IMG/VR virus record: IMGVR_UViG_3300032736_000966
Location: 1-24,415 of that record
Length of the DNA: 24,415 nucleotides
Source: a virus
Direction: 5' to 3' (one strand)
Part shown: positions 15,562 through 21,795 of the stretch, one piece after another
Layout: each line of letters starts with the position of its first letter
Position numbering within the stretch: the stretch's first letter is position 1
The notes under the pieces: generated by a model
What the model was told of the DNA's origin: nothing
The model's input: only the letters and a program-made list of their open reading frames with translations
Databases searched by the model: none
Made by a program: the position numbers and the translations under genes

Positions 15562-15590
15562 TTGACTAATGCATACTGGATATGCATAAT
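15562..15590 (+). promoter_or_regulatory. BrnTA promoter with embedded operator
   Basis: A near-consensus promoter: TTGACT (15562-15567), 17-base spacer, CATAAT (15585-15590). The spacer holds a perfect inverted repeat, ATGCATA and TATGCAT separated by CTGGA (15569-15587), placed where a bound repressor would block RNA polymerase. BrnA is known to autoregulate, so this is its likely operator. The first base of transcription would fall at or next to the BrnT ATG (15598). Confidence 0.85.
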
Positions 15591-15597
15591 GCCGCAG

Positions 15598-15864
15598 ATG
15601 GAGATCGGATTCGATCCGCGTAAAGCGGCCGCCAATCAGCGCAAACATCGCGTCTCATTTGATGAGGCGGCCAGTTGCCTGCTCGACCCGCAGGCGCTCG
15701 TGATGGAAGACGCTCGGGCGGAAGGTGAGTCACGATGGTTGCTAGTTGGCATGAGCAACCAGGCTCGATTATTGACCGTCGTCTACACCTTGCGCGAGGA
15801 CAATCCGCGCCTGATTTCAGCCCGAAAGGCCACTACCAAGGAGGCTAAAAGCTATGCAACCTGA
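15598..15864 (+). CDS. brnT: BrnT toxin
   Basis: An 88-residue toxin from ATG 15598 (MEIGFDPRKAAANQRKHRVSFDEA). This start matches the usual BrnT N-terminus (short strand, DP-K, then ANxxKH-VSF-EA). An ATG at 15589 overlaps the -10 box and cannot be used from this promoter. The C-terminal strands RLLTVVYTLRED and RLISARKATTKEAKSY carry the conserved Arg/Glu pattern of this RelE-fold ribonuclease, which halts translation under stress. It overlaps the BrnA gene by 11 bases. There is no Shine-Dalgarno sequence, consistent with a leaderless transcript. Confidence 0.93.
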   Translation: MEIGFDPRKAAANQRKHRVSFDEAASCLLDPQALVMEDARAEGESRWLLVGMSNQARLLTVVYTLREDNPRLISARKATTKEAKSYAT

Positions 15865-16126
15865 ATACGATTTTTCCAAAGCAAAGCGCGCCAAGAATGT
15901 TCCGCACCTCACCAAGCTGCGGGCATCGATGAAGGGGAAGACCCGCATCACCATCATGCTTGACGATGATGTGATCAAAACCTTTCGCGACCGTGCTGAG
16001 GAGCGCGGCATTGGCTATCAAACCGCGATCAACGAGGCGCTGCGTGCAGCTGCCGGCGCTGAAGATGTGCCTGTTACCGTAAAAATTCTACGTGAAGTGT
16101 TGCACAAGGAACTACGCTCCAGATAG
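15854..16126 (+). CDS. brnA: BrnA antitoxin
   Basis: A 90-residue antitoxin. The N-terminus is a polar toxin-binding segment (MQPEYDFSKAKRAKNVPHL), and residues about 30-68 form a ribbon-helix-helix DNA-binding domain (TRITIMLDDDVIKTFRDRAEERGIGYQTAINEALR). BrnA dimers bind BrnT and repress the shared promoter. AAGGAGG lies a few bases ahead of its ATG within the brnT reading frame, giving strong translation of the antitoxin relative to the leaderless toxin. Its last 15 bases overlap the end of the convergent methyltransferase gene on the other strand. Confidence 0.93.
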   Translation: MQPEYDFSKAKRAKNVPHLTKLRASMKGKTRITIMLDDDVIKTFRDRAEERGIGYQTAINEALRAAAGAEDVPVTVKILREVLHKELRSR

Positions 16127-17374
16127 TTCTGGTTTCACCAGATCCGCAAACAGTACGCCGTCGCTGGCGCGTTTGGCTTCCTTGCCCGTGAAATCCTGAA
16201 AGCGCCGGCAGATAACGTCGACGTACTTCGGATCGAGTTCCATCAATCGTGCGCGGCGTCCTGACTTTTCACAGGCGATGATCGTGGTGCCGGAACCACC
16301 GAAGGGATCGAGCACGATGTCGCGCGTCTTGCTGCTGTTGCGCACCGCACGCTCCATCAACTCCACGGGCTTCATGGTTGGATGAAGATCGTTCTTGTGG
16401 GGTTTCTTGATCTGCCACACATCGCCCTGGTCGCGTGCGCCGCACCAGTAGTGCTGCGCGCCGTCCTTCCAGCCGTACAGAATCGGCTCGTACTGGCGCT
16501 GGTAATCGGCGCGGCCCATGGTGAAGGTGTTCTTCGCCCAGATGACAAACGTCGACCACTTGCCACCAGCGGCACGGAATGCCGCTTGCAGCGTGTCGAG
16601 TTCCGAAGAGCTCATCGCGATGTAGACCGCGCCCTTGGTGACGGCCAAAATGTTCTGACAGGTCGCGAGCAGGAACGGTGCGAATTCCGAGCCGAGGTTG
16701 TCGTTCAAGATTGGGCGGTTGGTGCCGCGCATTTTGTCCTTGGCGCTGTTGGCGTAATTAACTCCATAAGGAGGATCGGTCACCGTCATGTCGGCAAGTT
16801 CATCACCGAGCAAGGCTTTGTAGTCCTCAGCCTTGGTGGCGTCCCCACACAGCACCTTGTGCTCGCCGAGCAGCCACACATCCCCGAGTTTTGAGATGGC
16901 CGACTCGGTGACCTCAGGCACCGCATCATCATCGGTCAGACCTTCTTTGTCTTCATCGCCAGCAATCAATTCGCTCCACTCATCTTCGGAGAAACCGGTC
17001 AATTCAAGATCGAAACCAGCATCCTGCAGTTCAGCCAACTCTAGGCCCAGCAGTTCGTTATCCCAGGACGCGTTCTCGCCGATCTTGTTGTCGGCCAGGA
17101 TCAGTGCCTTGCGTTGGATGTCGGTGAGGTGTGCCATCGGCACCACGGGGACTTCTGCCATACCGAGTTTGCGTGCAGCGAGTACGCGTCCATGTCCAGA
17201 AACGATGTTGTTTTTTCCATCGACGATCACCGGCGCACCCCATCCGAACTCGACGATGCTCGCGGCGATCTGGGCAACCTGTGCATCAGAGTGCTGCTTG
17301 GCATTGCGGATGTAAGGGATCAGGGATGCGACCTGGCGCAGTTCGATCTTGAGGTCGGTAACCGGGTTACGCAT
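16112..17374 (-). CDS. ParB-domain DNA methyltransferase (DPPY, probable N6-adenine)
   Basis: A 420-residue protein from ATG 17374, with AGGAG upstream; the extra seven residues of a longer start lie in the previous gene. Residues about 10-130 are a ParB/Srx-like domain (SGHGRVLAARK at 59-69). The catalytic half has motif IV TDPPYG (199-204) before HPTMKP (331-336) and the SAM-binding DPFGGSGTT (356-364), the order of beta-class amino-methyltransferases. DPPY suggests N6-adenine as product. No restriction enzyme gene is adjacent, so an orphan phage methyltransferase protecting phage DNA or altering regulation is likely. It overlaps the upstream paralogue by 8 bases. The target sequence cannot be told from the sequence. 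Confidence 0.93.
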   Translation of the reverse strand: MRNPVTDLKIELRQVASLIPYIRNAKQHSDAQVAQIAASIVEFGWGAPVIVDGKNNIVSGHGRVLAARKLGMAEVPVVPMAHLTDIQRKALILADNKIGENASWDNELLGLELAELQDAGFDLELTGFSEDEWSELIAGDEDKEGLTDDDAVPEVTESAISKLGDVWLLGEHKVLCGDATKAEDYKALLGDELADMTVTDPPYGVNYANSAKDKMRGTNRPILNDNLGSEFAPFLLATCQNILAVTKGAVYIAMSSSELDTLQAAFRAAGGKWSTFVIWAKNTFTMGRADYQRQYEPILYGWKDGAQHYWCGARDQGDVWQIKKPHKNDLHPTMKPVELMERAVRNSSKTRDIVLDPFGGSGTTIIACEKSGRRARLMELDPKYVDVICRRFQDFTGKEAKRASDGVLFADLVKPELSGA

Positions 17375-18779
17375 GGGCCAACTCCTGAACGCCAAGACGG
17401 GCGGTTGTTACCTCGTGGTAGGTTTGCCCAGTTGCGGCCAGGGTGACCGCCACATCTGGAAAGTTCTGCTGAAAGCGTTTCACCGCCACATCCACGTATT
17501 CGGGTGCGATCTCTACCGCACGACACCGACGACCTGAACGCTGCGCAGCCAGCAGCGTCGTGCCACTGCCACAAAAGGGCTCGAACACGATGTCGCCCTG
17601 ATCGGTGTAAGAGTTGAAAACCAATTCAGGCAGCGCTACTGGGAACACAGCCGGGTGGTCAATGTCCTGGCCAATCTTGCCCTTGTGGCGCATCACCCGA
17701 ATCACTGAGTCGGGAATCTTGTTGTCCTGTGTCGGCTGGCCTGCTGCTGTCCACGCATTGACTGTGCCATCTTTGGCCCGCATCGCTGTGGACGTGCCGT
17801 CAGCGCGCAGATGGGATTCCTGACCCGCGTGTTTGCACGGAACAATCTTGTTGGGTTTACGGCTCTGGCGGTTGAAATGAAATACGAATTCAAAGCTTGG
17901 CGCAAGACGCCCTTGCCAGTCGCCGGGCATCCCCGGCCCCTGATCCCAAACGTACCAAGCAAATCGACGCCAACCCTGTACCCGCATCCACGCGAGCCAG
18001 CCTTCCCAATATGGGATGACTTCGTTGTCGCGGTGGATCAGCCCGAGGTTGACCAGCACCTGGCCGTCGCTGGCCATCGGCAGCGTGGCAAACACGCCGC
18101 GCATCAGAGCGTCCCAATCGGGGATGGCGTTGGTGCTCAGTTGCGTGTATTGGCGCTGGCTGCCATAGGGCGGCGAAGTGAAACACAACTTGGCCTCGTC
18201 ACCGGTCATCAATCCGGCAATCACATTGGCATCGGCAGCATCGCCACAGATCAGGCGGTGCTGGCCCAGTTGCCACACATCACCCACGCGGGACACCGGT
18301 GTACCAGATACCGTCGGCACATCGTCGACTGCGTCGCTATCAACATCTTGCGCGCCCTCATCGTTATCGGCATCGATGCCGCCAGAGAGCAAGGACTCGA
18401 TCTCCGCATCCGCAAAGCCAGTGAGCGCCAAGTCGTAGCCGGCCTCGGTCAAGTCTGCCAGTTCCAGCGCCAGCAACTCTTCGTTCCAGCCTGCATCCAG
18501 GGCGAGCCGGTTGTCTGCAATCACGTAGGCACGCTTTTGCGTGGGCGAGAGGTGCGCGAGTTCAATCACCGGGACTTCGGTCAACGCGAGCTTGCGCGCA
18601 GCCGCCAGACGGCCGTGGCCACAAATCAGGCCATTGGCCCCATCGACGAGCAACGGACTTGTCCAGCCAAATTCGACAATGCTGGCGGCGATGCTGGCCA
18701 CCTGAGCATCGCTATGGGTGCGGGCGTTGCGGACAAACGGGATCAGCGAGTCGACCAGGCGGTACTCGATGTTGAGCAT
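17367..18779 (-). CDS. ParB-domain DNA methyltransferase (SPPY, probable N4-cytosine)
   Basis: A 470-residue protein from ATG 18779 (MLNIEYRLVDSLIP); a start at 18857 would add 26 residues encoded by terminator hairpins and is rejected. Residues about 5-130 are a ParB/Srx-like domain (CGHGRLAAARK), about 57% identical by my count to that of the following gene, so the two arose by duplication. The catalytic domain is different: TSPPYG (201-206), a long middle segment and FEPFCGSGTT (399-408). SPPY is the typical N4-cytosine signature. It leads the two-gene methyltransferase operon immediately after two terminators. No clear Shine-Dalgarno sequence is visible. Confidence 0.92.
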   Translation of the reverse strand: MLNIEYRLVDSLIPFVRNARTHSDAQVASIAASIVEFGWTSPLLVDGANGLICGHGRLAAARKLALTEVPVIELAHLSPTQKRAYVIADNRLALDAGWNEELLALELADLTEAGYDLALTGFADAEIESLLSGGIDADNDEGAQDVDSDAVDDVPTVSGTPVSRVGDVWQLGQHRLICGDAADANVIAGLMTGDEAKLCFTSPPYGSQRQYTQLSTNAIPDWDALMRGVFATLPMASDGQVLVNLGLIHRDNEVIPYWEGWLAWMRVQGWRRFAWYVWDQGPGMPGDWQGRLAPSFEFVFHFNRQSRKPNKIVPCKHAGQESHLRADGTSTAMRAKDGTVNAWTAAGQPTQDNKIPDSVIRVMRHKGKIGQDIDHPAVFPVALPELVFNSYTDQGDIVFEPFCGSGTTLLAAQRSGRRCRAVEIAPEYVDVAVKRFQQNFPDVAVTLAATGQTYHEVTTARLGVQELAHA

Positions 18780-18796
18780 GACGATTGTGGTTTTCC

Positions 18797-18849
18797 AAAA
18801 AAAACGCACACGCACGAGGAATGGTTTTTCCCCGTAGCGAGTGCGCGTG
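18797..18849 (-). terminator. Terminator directly upstream of the methyltransferase operon
   Basis: On the minus strand CGCGCAC (18849-18843 region) pairs with GTGTGCG (ending at 18805), and three more pairs follow after a mismatch. Eight T residues come next (18804-18797), then the methyltransferase ATG at 18779. A long imperfect stem with a U8 tract is a typical intrinsic terminator, placed in front of a gene rather than behind one. Confidence 0.65.
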
Positions 18850-18858
18850 ACGAACATT

Positions 18859-18892
18859 AAAAAACCCGCTGACGGCTGAGCGTGGGCGGGTT
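18859..18892 (-). terminator. Second minus-strand intrinsic terminator
   Basis: On the minus strand AACCCGC (18892-18886) pairs with GCGGGTT (18869-18863) across a 16-base loop, followed by further T residues. It would stop transcripts coming from the early block or from the cos region before they reach the methyltransferase and late genes. Confidence 0.7.
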
Positions 18893-18920
18893 GGTGTGGG
18901 GTGATCGAAGGTGGCGGGGG

Positions 18921-18946
18921 TGCAAACCTGCAAACCCTGCAAACCT
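18921..18946 (-). repeat. Three tandem TGCAAACC repeats beside the cos-like site
   Basis: On the plus strand TGCAAACC starts at 18921, 18929 and 18938 (spacing 8 and 9). They lie about 20 bases to the late-gene side of the cosN-like palindrome, where lambda has its terminase-binding cosB repeats. The role is inference from position; the rest of 18780-19159 holds terminators, the cos-like site and no credible gene. Confidence 0.6.
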
Positions 18947-18966
18947 CTTTTTTCGGTCAGACGCTA

Positions 18967-19018
18967 CGCGAGTCTCGCGCTGTTGCCCCCCGCATAGGAT
19001 TTTGGCCAGGAAGGACCC
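18967..19018 (-). other. cos: Lambda-like cos site (cosQ-cosN)
   Basis: On the minus strand GGGTCCTT (19018-19011) equals the lambda cosQ core. After 18 bases comes CGGGGGGCAAC (18992-18982) and then a CGCGAG-A-CTCGCG palindrome (18979-18967). Lambda, from memory, has cosQ GGGTCCTT, 20 bases, then CGGGGCGGCGACCTCGCG. With one gap about 13 of 19 positions of the cosN core agree. Orientation is correct: cosQ first, then cosN, with the minus-strand late genes beyond. If it works like lambda, DNA ends would have 12-base 5' overhangs here. The terminase of this phage is, however, of another family, so function is uncertain. Confidence 0.6.
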
Positions 19019-19159
19019 ATGTTTTCTGGGGCTGCTTGCTTACTGTCACTTCTGTCCAAAGGATAGCTCGAATACTAGCCGAATTCGCGAGAAGTGTTGC
19101 ACGCACTTTGAGCCTCAAAATGGACAAACGGCCTAAACCGTGGACATTGGCTTGGTCTA

Positions 19160-19600
19160 TTACCCTCCTTGACCATTGGCTTCACAAGATATATTGACCA
19201 CGCGCAACTTCGGGTTTGAATTGAGGTGGCCGGTCACGCTTTGTAGCGCTTGTTGCCAGCGCCGCCACGCGGTTGTGCGGTCACACGCAAAGCGAATCGC
19301 GATCTCTCGCCAGCCGTAGCGCTTGGCGCGCATCCACACGAGGTGCCGTTGCTCCACTTCGAGCCACTGCATCCAGCGCATGGTCTCGATCATCCGCTCG
19401 ATGGCATCCGGGCTGGGCGGGAATCGGTGGTGGACCGGCTCGTCGTTTGAGAACGCCTCCCACTCGCGTCGTGCGAACGCGGGCCAGACGCTGAAGTAGC
19501 CTTGCACGCGCACCGGTGGCAGGCCCCGGCTGGTGCTGACCGATTCATCGAGCCAGGCGGCTACGTCCTCGATTGACCACACTTCCGGTGCCCTACGCAT
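19160..19600 (-). CDS. DUF6362 protein, candidate late-transcription regulator
   Basis: A 146-residue protein from ATG 19600 (MRRAPEVWSIEDVAAWLDES), overlapping the upstream stop by 8 bases. Conserved blocks are LPPVRVQGYFSVWPAFARREWE, ERMIETMRWMQWLEVEQRHLVWMRAKRYGWREIAIRF and CDRTTAWRRWQQAL. The last two form a sigma-region-4-like helix-turn-helix at about residues 94-118. This is the DUF6362 family of proteobacterial prophages. It is the last gene of the early block, just before cos and two terminators, the place where lambdoid phages carry late regulators (Q or RinA-like). A role in switching on late genes is inferred and not shown. Confidence 0.8.
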   Translation of the reverse strand: MRRAPEVWSIEDVAAWLDESVSTSRGLPPVRVQGYFSVWPAFARREWEAFSNDEPVHHRFPPSPDAIERMIETMRWMQWLEVEQRHLVWMRAKRYGWREIAIRFACDRTTAWRRWQQALQSVTGHLNSNPKLRVVNISCEANGQGG

Positions 19601-19802
19601 GGCGTGTCCCGCCGGGCCCGTACAGCCGCTCACCAATCCTTCGCACCAGTTCGCGCTCGACAAAGTCCAGGCGCTCGTCACGTTCGGAGACGACGAGAAT
19701 TTTCTGCTCACGCCAGCCGTCACGTTTCACCGCTTCGGCATCGACAGCGATGGGTTGAATGCGCCCGAGCGGGCAGCGGTAGGGGGGGTGGGGGATTTTC
19801 AT
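19593..19802 (-). CDS. Small conserved phage protein
   Basis: A 69-residue, highly charged protein (GRIQPIAVDAEAVKRDGWREQKILVVSERDERLDFVERELVRRIGERLYG). Its ATG overlaps the resolvase stop as ATGA and its own stop overlaps the DUF6362 start, so the three genes are coupled. Proteins of this length and pattern regularly precede DUF6362 genes in proteobacterial prophages as I recall; function unknown. The overlap on both sides and the lack of frame disruption support it as real. Confidence 0.8.
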   Translation of the reverse strand: MKIPHPPYRCPLGRIQPIAVDAEAVKRDGWREQKILVVSERDERLDFVERELVRRIGERLYGPGGTRHA

Positions 19803-20278
19803 ACGACCTCCTGCGTATCGATGGCCCAGTGCAAAATCGCCAGTGCATCGGCCTCGTTGTCATCAGTCACGGCGTGACCCAGGGCACGCATTGCGGCGAT
19901 CACCTCGTCCTTGCTGGCGTTACCTTTGCCAGTGGCGTGTCGTTTGATCGTGCCCACCGGCACGCCCTGGTAGGGAATCTGGTGGTGCTCGCACCAGGCG
20001 GTGAGCGTTGCGAGAAGACCGCCGTAGACGTGCGCGGCGTCCACGCCCATATGCCTGCGAATTTCCTCGAAATAAACGGCGCCAATGCCCTGTGTGCCGG
20101 CAACGGTGGCCTTCATCTCGGTTAGCCAGCGGCGAAAGCGCAAGTAGCGCATCCCGCCGCCCTCGAAGCGTTGGGACTTGAAACTCACGAAGTCATGGGC
20201 GATCTGACCCTCCGGTGCGCGCAGTGCCCAGCCGGTGGTGGTGCCCAGATCAAGCGCAAGAATCGTGTTGGAGGTCAT
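19799..20278 (-). CDS. RuvC-like Holliday junction resolvase
   Basis: A 159-residue RNase H-fold nuclease from ATG 20278 (MTSNTILALDLGTTTGWAL). A longer frame upstream covers the repeat region and is not coding. Likely metal ligands are Asp10 in LALDLG, Glu71 in VYFEEIRRH, and the acidic cluster DDNEADAL (140-146, Asp144). The motif VPVGTIKRHATGKGNASKDEV is typical of phage and mitochondrial/poxvirus-type RuvC relatives. It would resolve branched replication or recombination intermediates so that linear concatemers can be packaged. It sits downstream of the helicase and the repeat region. No strong ribosome binding site is visible. Confidence 0.92.
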   Translation of the reverse strand: MTSNTILALDLGTTTGWALRAPEGQIAHDFVSFKSQRFEGGGMRYLRFRRWLTEMKATVAGTQGIGAVYFEEIRRHMGVDAAHVYGGLLATLTAWCEHHQIPYQGVPVGTIKRHATGKGNASKDEVIAAMRALGHAVTDDNEADALAILHWAIDTQEVV

Positions 20279-20302
20279 AGGAAAAACCCCGGCGGTTTTC
20301 AA

Positions 20303-20420
20303 AACTGACGCAGACTGACGCTTCCTGACGCTTGTAGTCGTAACTCTCCATAACCTGTGTAGCGCCCTCGCGTGAGAGGAATACGGGAGATGTGTCAGGA
20401 AGCGTCGGTCTGCGTCAGTT
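20303..20420. repeat. 27-bp inverted repeat with iteron-like copies; origin candidate
   Basis: Arms at 20303-20329 and 20394-20420 are inverted copies of 27 bases with one mismatch, enclosing 64 bases. Each arm contains the core CTGACGCAGAC. A further exact 15-base copy, CTGACGCAGACTGAC, lies on the minus strand at 20474-20488, and a related CCAACTGACACAG lies at the start of the next gene (about 20817-20827). The region 20279-20508 carries no credible gene. Repeats beside a replicative helicase suggest a replication origin; a stem followed by TTTTG could also terminate minus-strand transcription. Confidence 0.75.
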
Positions 20421-20508
20421 GGGTGTAAAAAAAGCGCATTCGTCGCGTTTCCATTCCTTGTCCGACAAGTTGTGTCAGTCTGCGTCAGGCGACCCAATAA
20501 ACAATGGC

Positions 20509-20838
20509 TTAGGCGCATCGATGGGCCTCAGTTTTTGTCGCGGGATAAGCCGGTGACGGCGCTCCCACGATTTCTTTCAGGCCGACGCCTTTGAAACCAC
20601 GCACGCCGGCGTTATTGCGCCACTTTTCGATCCGCCGCCCGATAAAGGCATTGCTAAATCGACGCATTGATCCGCAGAACTCACCGTTCGAATCGGCCCA
20701 TTTTGTCCAGTCGGCAAAGAGTTCCGAAGTCAACGCTTTAGCATTGGGCTCGGTCACGCAACGCTCCTCGATCCACCGACCCATGGCCAGAGGGAACCGG
20801 GGGGCGTGTTTACCTGTGTCAGTTGGGTAGCTATTCAT
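20509..20838 (-). CDS. Stand-alone copy of the primase/helicase C-terminal domain
   Basis: A 109-residue protein starting 3 bases after the helicase stop (TGA GCC ATG). Residues 17-89 match residues 232-304 of the preceding helicase: AMGRW, LTSELF, GEF, RRFS and the block IEKWRNNAGVRGF are shared, and I count 48 of 73 identities. This segment is the winged-helix end of D5-type phage/plasmid helicases, thought to help bind the origin. It has no ATPase motifs. It looks like a partial tandem duplication that became its own gene: the reading frame is intact and the differences are spread out, so it is probably expressed. It might bind the adjacent repeats. Confidence 0.8.
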   Translation of the reverse strand: MNSYPTDTGKHAPRFPLAMGRWIEERCVTEPNAKALTSELFADWTKWADSNGEFCGSMRRFSNAFIGRRIEKWRNNAGVRGFKGVGLKEIVGAPSPAYPATKTEAHRCA

Positions 20839-20841
20839 GGC

Positions 20842-21795
20842 TCAGTTGTCCTTGTAAGGGGTTTGTAAAAATGTTGGCGGTGTTTTCAGACTCACGCCCT
20901 GAAACCCGCGCACACCGGCGTTATTGCGCCACTTCTCAATGCCGCGCGTGAGCAGCAAATCGGAGAAGCGGCGCTGGGATCCGATGAATTCACCGACGCC
21001 TTCGGCCCATGCTTTCCAGTCATTGAAGAGTTCTGAAGTCAACGACTTCGCACCTTCGACGCGCACGCAGCTCTCCTCCAACCAGCGCCCCATCGCATCC
21101 TCAGCTTCGAAATATTCATCGGTGGCGTTGAGCACGCTTTGCGGGCGGCGCAGCCCCGAGCGCTGCCACAACAGACAGCCCTCCAGAGCCCAGACCAGAA
21201 TGCCGTTGCGCTCAAGCAGCAATTTCTCGGTCAACTTGCCGTCGCGCTTCTCAGGGGGAATGGTCACGGTGAACGGAATCAGGTGCAGCCGTCGCTTCAT
21301 CGCCTCATCGACGTTGCGAATCGAGGGCTTGTGGTTGCCGGCGATGAGCAACTTGAACTGCGGGAAGAAGTCAAAGAAGTCCTGGCGCATGAAGCGCGCC
21401 GAGACTTTGTCGCCACCGGTGATGGTCTTGATCTTCGATTCGTTCCAGCGCCGGCCCTGTTCGGTTTCAATCGATGCCACAAAGCGAGCACCACGCAGTC
21501 CGGCAAGGTCGGTGGGGTGCCGGTCTGAGCGTGTTTCCATAAAAGTGTCCATCGGTGCGTTAGCTGCGTAATCGCCGAGGATGGTGGCAATGGTCGTCAC
21601 GAAGACCGACTTTCCGTTGGCGCCGGTGCCGTAGAGAAAGAACAAGGCGTGCTCACTGGTGACCCCGGTCAGGCAGTAGCCGACCATGCGCTGCAAGTAA
21701 TCCATCAGTTCGGCGTCGCCGCCGGTGACATCAAAGAGGAACGCACGCCAGGTTGGGCACTCGCCTCTGGGAATGGCGGTGCTGATCTTGGTCAT
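20842..21795 (-). CDS. SF3 (D5-like) replicative helicase, N-terminally shortened
   Basis: A 317-residue protein from ATG 21795, which overlaps the previous stop as ATGA. Walker A is GTGANGKS (56-63); the Walker B-like strand is RFVASIE (104-110); sensor residues lie in KLLIAGNHKPSIRNVDEAMKRRL (148-170). The C-terminus is a winged helix. This matches the back half of P4/D5-type primase-helicases, which usually have 600-800 residues with an N-terminal primase-polymerase and D5_N domain. Those parts are absent. In-frame sequence just upstream of the ATG (GHERTDR) still looks like the linker of the long form, suggesting loss by deletion. The ATPase could still act if a primase is supplied elsewhere. 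Confidence 0.88.
   Translation of the reverse strand: MTKISTAIPRGECPTWRAFLFDVTGGDAELMDYLQRMVGYCLTGVTSEHALFFLYGTGANGKSVFVTTIATILGDYAANAPMDTFMETRSDRHPTDLAGLRGARFVASIETEQGRRWNESKIKTITGGDKVSARFMRQDFFDFFPQFKLLIAGNHKPSIRNVDEAMKRRLHLIPFTVTIPPEKRDGKLTEKLLLERNGILVWALEGCLLWQRSGLRRPQSVLNATDEYFEAEDAMGRWLEESCVRVEGAKSLTSELFNDWKAWAEGVGEFIGSQRRFSDLLLTRGIEKWRNNAGVRGFQGVSLKTPPTFLQTPYKDN

Noticed and set aside
17811-18860. 349-residue plus-strand open frame
   Set aside because: It is fully antisense to the second ParB-methyltransferase, and its translation is rich in His, Arg and Gln without family features.
18901-19197. 98-residue plus-strand open frame
   Set aside because: It runs through the repeats, the cos-like site and terminator flank, has odd composition and no ribosome binding site, and would oppose every neighbouring gene.
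20279-20518. N-terminal extension of the RuvC-like gene
   Set aside because: The extension translates the inverted repeats into sequence without homology features; the RuvC fold starts at Met 20278.
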